64,000 nt of DNA from NCBI GenBank assembly GCA_013398955.1, contig VWPU01004999.1, forward strand, positions 43,098 through 107,097, in the 5' to 3' direction. The stretch is from Callaeas wilsoni. Its lineage: Eukaryota > Chordata > Aves > Passeriformes > Callaeidae. This document shows positions 51,301 to 60,300 of the stretch, piece after piece; positions within the stretch are counted from its first letter, which is position 1, and every line of letters starts with the position of its first letter. Below the pieces are notes generated by a model. The model saw nothing but the letters and a program-made list of their open reading frames with translations. It was not told the DNA's origin and ran no database searches. The translations under genes were made by a program, and so were the position numbers.

Positions 51301-54300
51301 CTTGGCCCTTAGCGAGGATTGTCTTGATCATCCCTACACAGCTGCTAGAAGTAGAACATACTGACAGAAGCTATATATTTAATAATACATCAGTTAATTG
51401 AAAGACTTGGCATTGAATCTTCAGAAACTGATATGTGTGTCACCTGTGTACTATCTGTGTTCAATTCTAACTGGACTTTGCATTATAGGCAATGTAGTGA
51501 GGCTGGTTCTGGTGTGTGTGAGGCGTGAAAACTATGGTGCGTTTCTGTGCGATAGAACTGGGGGGAAATAGGATTGGTTCCTTATGCAAGAGAGGATGAG
51601 AGGACTTTTTTGGTCAAAAAAAGTGCAGTTTAGCCTGATTTGAGGCTGCACGTGATTGTTGTTAGCAAGGCAGTGCAGCTGAGGTGCTGCAGTACTGGAA
51701 ACGTGGCAGGTGACTGTGGAAGCCTGTAGCTGTTAAGCTGTTAGAGATGGGCATCTGAAAACTGCCCCAAAAAAGGCAAAAGTTGGTGAAGGTCCTTCTG
51801 AAGTAAGGGCAACCTGAGGAGAGGTAATTGCTTGCCTTCTCTGGTGTCAGAAATGTGCAGAAATGTGCCTCACTAGTTCAGAAGGTGAGAAGGATCTCAA
51901 GAAAAGTGTTGAGAGCTTCATGCGTTCAGGAGTTGAAAATAAATATTTTGCAAGGAGTGCTGGGACTGAAGTGTGTCTCAGTAAACCAGAGGCAGCTGGT
52001 CTGGTAGAAAGCGTTGTCCTTGAAATTTGTTTTGCAGGGTCACGTGAAAGTGGTGCGTTACCTGGTGAAAGAGGTAAACCAGTTCCCATCTGACTCGGAG
52101 TGCATGAGATACATTGCAACCATTACTGATAAGGTAAGATGGGAGGGAAGGAAATGCTTGAGAAGGAACAGCCTTGTGTCTCAGCTTCAGAGACGGTGTT
52201 ATCGATTCTCCTTAGCTCATTGGCCACCAGCTTTCAGCCAAAGCACAAGTCCCATTGGCATTTTTGAGGAAAAACAGCAGGAAGTGAGAACACGTGGCAC
52301 TTTGTACTCGATGTACTTTGTCATTTCAGGAGATGCTGAAGAAGTGCCACCTGTGTATGGAGTCAATCGTTCAAGCCAAAGATAGACAGGCTGCGGAAGC
52401 CAACAAAAACGCAAGCATTCTGCTAGAGGAGCTGGACTTGGAGAAGGCAAGTGGAAAGAGTTGCAGCTGGGAATAGTTCTCTCTTAAAATTCCAATTTCA
52501 AGTTCCTTCAAGATGATAAGGTCGGTAAAAGTAGTTATTGGGGTATAGGAGTGTGTGTAATCACCATAATTGGAGTGTCTAGAGCTGAACACCTTGTTGT
52601 TCAGGTAATCTTTGAACTTTGCTGTTATTCAGAGATGTTGGACCAGGAAATGCCCATATAACTATTTCCTCTGTACCAAAAGAAGGATTTTCCAGTATTG
52701 TACCAAAACCAAGATTTCTGAATATGATTTGTCAAAAAAATGAGTATGGCATTTTCTAGTCATACTCATACGGATCTTATGTCTAAACCCTGTTTTGTGT
52801 CCTAAACGTTAAAAAAATAGACTAATTTACTAGAAACCATAGTACTGTAGTAGAAGTAAAACAGAAAAGTCCAAGGAAGTAAAAAGCATTTGGATTTCTG
52901 AAAATGCATGGGGCATCTTGTAATGCTGTTGTTCCATGTGCTTGCTTTGTAGCTACGGGAAGAAAGCAGGAGACTGGCTCTGGCTGCCAAAAGAGAGAAG
53001 AGGAAGGAGAAAAGGAGGAAGAAAAAAGAAGAGCAAAGGCGAAAACTAGAAGAAATAGAAGCAAAAAATAAAGAGAATTTTGAACTTCAAGCTGCTCAGG
53101 AGAAAGAGAAGTTAAAAGCTGAAGGTGATTACTGCATTTATTCCAGGAAAAAAGTGAAATTCTGTGTGAGCTGGTATGACACCTGTAATAGATTTATGGA
53201 TGTCTGCATAGTCAAGGGTTTTGTGTGTTTCTTGGAGCTTTGTAAAAAAGTTAGTCCTAACTGGTTTGATAAGACAGGTGTGATTTGGAAAGCAGAAGAC
53301 TCAGTTTTCTTCAAACCAGCTAAATTACTCCTGCTTTTTCTTGACTCTTCCATCAGATGATCCCGAGGTCCCAATGGAGCCTCCCAGTGCTACCACCACC
53401 ACCACCATAGGTATATCTGCAACCTGGACAACGTTAGCAGGTTCTCATGGGAAGAGGAATAACACCATCACCACAACCAGCTCCAAGAGGAAAAACAGGA
53501 AAAACAAAGTAACCCCCGATAATGTTCAGATTATATTTGATGATCAGCTTCCAATTTCCTATAGCCAACCTGAGAAGGTGAATGGGGAATCCAAGAGCAG
53601 CAGCACTAGTGAGAGTGGTGACAGTGACAATATGAGGATCTCCAGCTGTAGCGATGAGAGCAGCAATAGCAACAGCAGCCACAAAAGTGACAATCATTCT
53701 TCCACAGCCATCACTAACACGCAGAGCAACAAAAAGCAACCGTCGGTGCTCGTCACTTGTCCAAAGGATGAGAGGAAAGCAGTCCCTGGCAAGTCATCCA
53801 TCAAGTAAGTTCCTGTGACCGTGTATGCCAAGTGCAAGTCATCCTTTTCTCTCCCCAGCCCCATAATGACAGCATTTAATTCCTTTTGCAGGTTGTCTGA
53901 AGTTATTAACGAAGTGACGAGTAATTCCTTGTCTACTTGCACAAAATCCGCTCCTTCTCCCCTTTCTTCTCCCAATGGAAAGCTAACCATTGCTAGTCCT
54001 AAACGTGGTCAGAAAAGGGAAGAAGGTTGGAAGGAAGTTGTGAGGAGGTAAGCAAAACAGTTCCCCTGATGTCCTTCGATGCTGTCCTTTGTGTAGCCTT
54101 CCCTGGAGTTACCAAATGATCTTCTTAGTGGGTTTGAGATCTTAGGAAGTTGCTGCTGCATAAGTTAAACCAGAAAATAGTGTTCTTTTGACCAGCCTGC
54201 CCACAGCTTCCTGCCATGGAAGTGTTTCCCACTTAATATTGGTTTTTTTTTAATATAGATCCAAGAAGGTTTCTGTCCCATCAACTGTGATTTCCAGAGT

Positions 54301-57300
54301 TATTGGCAGAGGAGGATGTAATATCAACGCGATCCGGGAGTGCACGGGAGCGCACATAGACATTGACAAACAGAAGGATAAAACTGGAGACCGAATAATC
54401 ACAATAAGGTGAGCAGGATCCTGCATTGGCTCCGTCCTGTGAGTATTTTCTCCTTGTAGAACGTTTGTCCACATTGGAAAATTGAAGGCTTGATCGATTG
54501 TTCCTTGGAAGATCACTTGAAAGCAGGGGAGATGAATGGGATGGGGAAACAGAGGTACAAAAGACAGCTTGTGAGAAAAGGTGAAGCATTAATGTTTGGA
54601 TTCTGTGTTTGGGCTTGTTTAGACATGGTAAAATATGAAGGAATATTTCGGGAAGCAAATATTTTATCCATTTGAGTTTTTTGGGATTTGGAGTTTTCAA
54701 CTTGAACTTCTCAACTAATTGTCTGCAGCAGGACTGTGCCCAGCTCAGTTTTTGAATAGAGAGTTACTTTCCTGTTTGTGTTAGTGTGTTGGAAGGTAGG
54801 CTGGATCATGTGTGGGAGGTCTTTGGCTGTAATGTGTGTAAATGCTTTAGATGCACGTTCCCTGTCCTTCCTTTTTGTAGGGGTGGCACAGAATCAACCA
54901 GACAGGCCACACAGTTGATCAATGCTCTGATTAAGGATCCAGATAAGGAAATCGATGAACTTATTCCAAAGAACCGTTTGAAAAGTTCAACTGTAAATTC
55001 CAAAATAGGGTCCTCGACACCTGCCACCACTACAGCTGCTAACAGTTCTCTCGTGGGCATCAAAGTGACCACCGTAGCTGCTTCATCGACATCTCAGACC
55101 GCGTCCGCGCTCACCGTGCCTGCAATCTCCTCAGCATCCACTCACAAAAGCATTAAGAACCCCGTGAACAATGTGCGGCCTGGTTTCCAAGTTTCTCTTC
55201 CGCTGGCATATCCTCCTCCTCAGTTTGCACACGCGCTCCTCGCCGCTCAGACCTTCCAGCAGATCCGTCCGCCTCGGCTACCCATGACGCACTTCGGAGG
55301 TACCTTCCCACCAGCTCAGTCCACGTGGGGTCCGTTTCCCGTCAGGCCGCTGAGCCCTGCGAGAGCCACGAACTCGCCGAAACCTCACATGGTGCCTCGC
55401 CATAACAGCCAGAACAGCAGTGGTTCTCAGGTGAATTCAGCAAGTTCTTTGACGACGAGTCCCACGGCGACGACAACTTCAGTGGCTTCTACTGTGCCTG
55501 GATCTTCCGCAAGCGGCAACCCGAGCTCCCCTTCGGTCAGGAGGCAGCTGTTTGTCACGGTGGTGAAGACATCCAACGCCACCACCACCACCGTGACAAC
55601 CACGGCCAGCAACACGAGCACAGCGCCCACGAACGCCACGTATCCAACTCCTACTGCCAAAGAACACTACCCTGCATCTTCCCCCTCATCTCCCTCTCCT
55701 CCGGTGCAGCCGGCGGGCGTCTCCAGGAGCAGTCCTTCCGACTGCACGGCAGCCTCTCCCAATAAAGGCGCGCTTCCCTCTGAGCTGGAAGCGGGGAGCC
55801 CGCCCGCGGTGGATGTGGCCAGCTCGACCAGCAGCAGGCAGCCCAATCCTGGGACAGGCAGCTCCTCTGTGCATCCCGCTCATCAGCAGCCCCCGGGAGC
55901 TCCTCTGCCAGAGGCCAGGCCCCCTGTCCAGCAACCTCAGGTTCCTGCACCAGATCCTCGCATGGTTGTGCCTCCAAATCTAGCAGCGACGAGCTCATCT
56001 GCTCCCGTGGTAGGTGCGAGCAATGCTCCGATGACCTACCCTGTGTCCCAGATGTCGATGGGGTCTGCTCAGCCCGCAGCCAAGATGGAAACGCCAGCCA
56101 TCAGACCGCCTGTCCACGGAACCGGCAGCGTCCCCAAGAATCCAGCTCCTGTGCAAAACTCCTCTGTCGCAGTCCTCAACATTAACCACATCAAAAGGCC
56201 CCACAGCGTTCCTTCTTCAGTGCAGCTTCCTTCTACCTTAAGTACACAAAGTGCTTCTCAGAATTCGGCCCACCCGGTGAACAAGCCCATGGGGAACAAC
56301 TTCAGTGCTACTCTGCCTTTTGGGCCTTTTAGTACCTTGTTTGAGAACAGCCCCACGTCTGCTCATGCCTTCTGGGGTGGGTCCGTCGTTTCCTCTCAGA
56401 CAACACCAGAATCCATGCTATCAGCAAAGTCCTCATTTTTGCCAAATTCAGATCCGTTACATCAGTCTGATACTTCCAAAGCCCCAGGTTTTAGGCCACC
56501 GTTACAGAGGCCAGCTCCAAGTCCCTCAGGTAAGTATAATACAGTTTATTCTTGTGTTTTTCAAGCCAATTTGAGTTCATTTTAAGTGTTCTAGCAAATC
56601 TAGTAACTGTTTGGCAGCTGATGGGCTTAATAAAATTGGGGTTTTGCACTGCAGACATTCCAGTCTGTTCCTCTCCAGTTGCTGAGATACTAAACCACTC
56701 TTATTTCCACCTCCCTTCCCTAATAAGTCACAGCTAGTGACTGTTCTAGTTTGTGCTACCTTGTCCCGAGACTGCAGAAAAACATGCAGTATCTTCCAAG
56801 GGTTAGGACGGTGAGAAAAGTGGTGCTTTGATGTGAACTTGTAACTTACAAGAGGTGTGTTCTCTTAATTACTAAATTTGATCCAATAAATGTAATTTCC
56901 TTGACTGCCTGAATTTTTTACTGAGATGTTGAGCTTTCCGCCCGAAACAGAGGCCGAGGGGTTGTCACAGAACCTGTTATGTAGCTTCCAGAAAATACAT
57001 GCATGGTTTGGACCATCTCTGCCTGTTTTTGTAGGACCGCAGAGGTGTTAATGGATTGAGAAATACGGCAGCACTTCTTCTCCTGTTTGTGAATATGATG
57101 GTGGTGAATTTTTTCATCTTGATATACTAGTCAGCATTTTGACTACAGCCCTGTACGCCCCTAAGATTTTATTTTTCCCTTTCTTCCTTGAAGAGGGAGC
57201 AGTAATTCATGTATTTTGAATATCTTAGCTAATTGGCCACATTTGATGTTAAATGAAATAAGAATCATTCTTGATTTATGTATACAGCACAACTGCCACA

Positions 57301-60300
57301 CGCTGAGTAGACTTGCAGAGTGTGAAGCCTAGTACTCTGGTTTTCCTTGGGAAAATTGTAACACACACCCCCAAAGATGGATTGGCTAAAAGCCTTCCTC
57401 TTTTCCTTTTTATTTCCGTGATACTGGCGACCTCTTGATGGAGACGTTGGAGTTCTGGGAGTCACTTGTGCCCATTTCCTCTTGTAGGTATTGTCAGTAT
57501 GGATTCTCCCTATGCTTCTGTAACACCTTCTTCTACACACCTGGGGACCTTTGCCTCGAACCTGTCAGGAGGGCAGATCTACGCGCCCGGGACACCTCTG
57601 GGTGGAGCCCCTGCAGCTGCTAATTTTAACAGACAGCATTTTTCCCCTCTTAGTTTATTGCCTCCATGTTCATCAGCATCAAATGGTGAGTTCTGGTCAG
57701 CAGGAAGCTGCTGAGAAGCTGCCATGTAAACAAAATTGTCTCGCAGACCTGCCTAAGGAATTCTGTGAGAAAAATCCTTAGGGCAGCTTCTCTTACCTTC
57801 CTCTACCTTTGGCCCCTGCAGTTTGGAGTTTTTGGACAAAAAACAAATAAGCTGTTGAGTGCTGGCTTATTTAGGAAACGTGTTAGTCTGTTTTATTGGC
57901 AAAAATAATGACAATAAAACCCCGCAGGGAACAAATCAGAAGGAAGAAGAAAAAACAAACCCTACCAAAACATGGGTTTATGTGGGCTTATTTCAGCTCT
58001 GGTTTAGGATATAATCCTCAAATCCTCTGTTGCTGATAGACAGTGATGCTTAGTTAAGGTTTTGTGGTGTGTGTCCAGTGACTGAGCTGCCAAGGCAGGA
58101 CACGCATTTTATACAAGGGACTAAATCAGTGGTGAATATCTCTGTGATCTGGAAATAAAATTATCCTGAGGTGGATGAATCTGGCACTAACCAGCTCCCC
58201 GTTGTCAGTTGTTGGACATTGAAGGATAGGTTTGTGGGATCTGGCTGCCATCACTGAGTGCTGCTGTTGCTCTCCTTGCAGAATCTCCTGCTCAGTCCGT
58301 GTCCTCTGGAGTACGAGCACCCTCTCCCACCCCTTCAGCAGTGTCCTTGGGATCAGAAAAACCCAGTAACGTTTCTCAGGACAGAAAAGTTCCTGTTCCT
58401 ATCGGGACTGAACGGTCTGCACGTATTAGACAAACTGGAACGTCTACTCCTTCTGTAATTGGGAGCAACTTGGCTGCCCCAGTGGGACATAGTGGGATCT
58501 GGTCCTTCGAAGGTATAGGTGGCAGTCAAGGTATGTGTTGTTCATAGATGCACTTGAATCGATCACACCACTGTGTTTGCCAAACTTGTCTTCAGCAGAA
58601 GTGAGTGCCTGAAAATACAGAAATGCTCTTTCCAAAGGATTTGGAGCAAGGACTTCTCTTTGCCTTCCTGTCCACTTAGTTGTTCTAAGAAGGTTTCTGA
58701 AACCCTCGCGGGTTCTGAGATGTCCTGGCTGCGAAGATTGGGTACTCCAAGTAAGAACAGGAAGAATAAAAACAGGGTTTCCAGGGATGAACACAGTGAG
58801 GATCATTTGATTTAGGAAGAGGGGAAATTAAGGTGTCACAAGATAACTTTCTGGAGTTTCTTGTTGATAAAGAGATTGTTTCTACTGTAGGAGTTAATAT
58901 TTAATTTGTAACTAAGGTAGAACTTTTTGTGCTGAGGATGGTGCTTTATAAAGTGATAATATTCAACATTTGGGTTTCCTTCGTTCTTTTCTGCCATTTG
59001 CCTTCTACTGGCACAAGGCTCTTGGCTCTCCTGGAGTCACATAGAATTTAGTATTTCAGAATTTATTAGCAATTTCAGTTAGTGATATTACAGCTTTTCT
59101 CACCAAACTTGTCAGGAGTCTTGGATGCAATTTTTGGGAGACTGAGCTTTTTTCATAAGGATTGGGTTTTTTTCTTTAGGTTTTTTGCTTGGGATAGGGG
59201 ATATGAATATTGAGACTCTGTTGAATTGGACCTCTGGAAATCCTGTCACCCTTCTGCACAAAACGGGGTTTGCCATGAGTTCTGCCTGTGTTGCTCAAGG
59301 TTTTATCCAACCTGCTCTGGAAAACTTGCAAGGATGGGAACTGCTCTACCTCTGAGAGCAATCTGTTCTGCCCCTTGACCGAGTCCAGACAGATTTTAAT
59401 GAAGGTTTTAATTGACTGACTGTGCTGGGGTTTTTCCCCAAGTACAAACAGTTTTTTTACTTCACTAGTGGTCTTTTCCCAGATAAAACTTTAGAAATTT
59501 AATATTTCTTTGCATTGTGTGGCTGTAAAAGTTGTCCTTTGTGCCTGTCTCGGCTTTTGGGATGCTGCTTTCTTTCTGCTTTGCTCAAATTACTACAACA
59601 TTTTGATTTTCAGTTCACAATGGGATTGACTTTTCTCTATTTGAGTATTAGGATGCCTCAGAAATGTTTCTGTGTCCCTTCTCCAAATACAGTTTTCTTA
59701 CATTTTGTTTAGAAAGTTGGATTTTTGGATGTCTGGGGTTTGAACTGTAGCGCCAATACCAAGCTGCCGCTGATGAATTCACAGAATTAGAACATGAGCA
59801 CATATCTGCAGCTGGTTTTGCTTTGCACAGATACTTCTGTGTTCCTTAGAATATTACATAATGAATGGACAAATGGTAGTGAAGTAGAGCAAATAGTCTT
59901 TATAGTGTACATACCCTTTCCACAGCACCAAAGGAACGAGGATCTGAGGTTTTTGGAGGAGGGAGAGTTAGCCCCAATTCCAGCTAGAAATGGAGCAGAG
60001 TTGCAGGCTCAGGGTTCCTGGCATGGAGGCCGCAGGTGCCATTCCTGCTGTTCTCCGTCCCTGTGCTCCTGAGCTCTAGTGCTGCAGGCTGGGCAATGCC
60101 GGGGGCTGAAGAGCGGGCGGTGAGGGGTGCTGTGGCTAACGCCGTGTCTCTGTGCTGTCAGATAAAGTGGACTGGTGTCACAGCGGGATGGGGAGCCACA
60201 TGATCCACAGGCCCATGTCTGATCCAGGCGTGTTCTCGCACCAAGCCATGGAGAGAGACAGCACGGGAATCGTAACGCCTTCCGGTACATTCCATCAGCC

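Noticed and set aside
55427..56204. Several minus-strand open frames of 69-115 codons
   Set aside because: They are antisense shadows of the large exon E29, whose sense frame is open and conserved.
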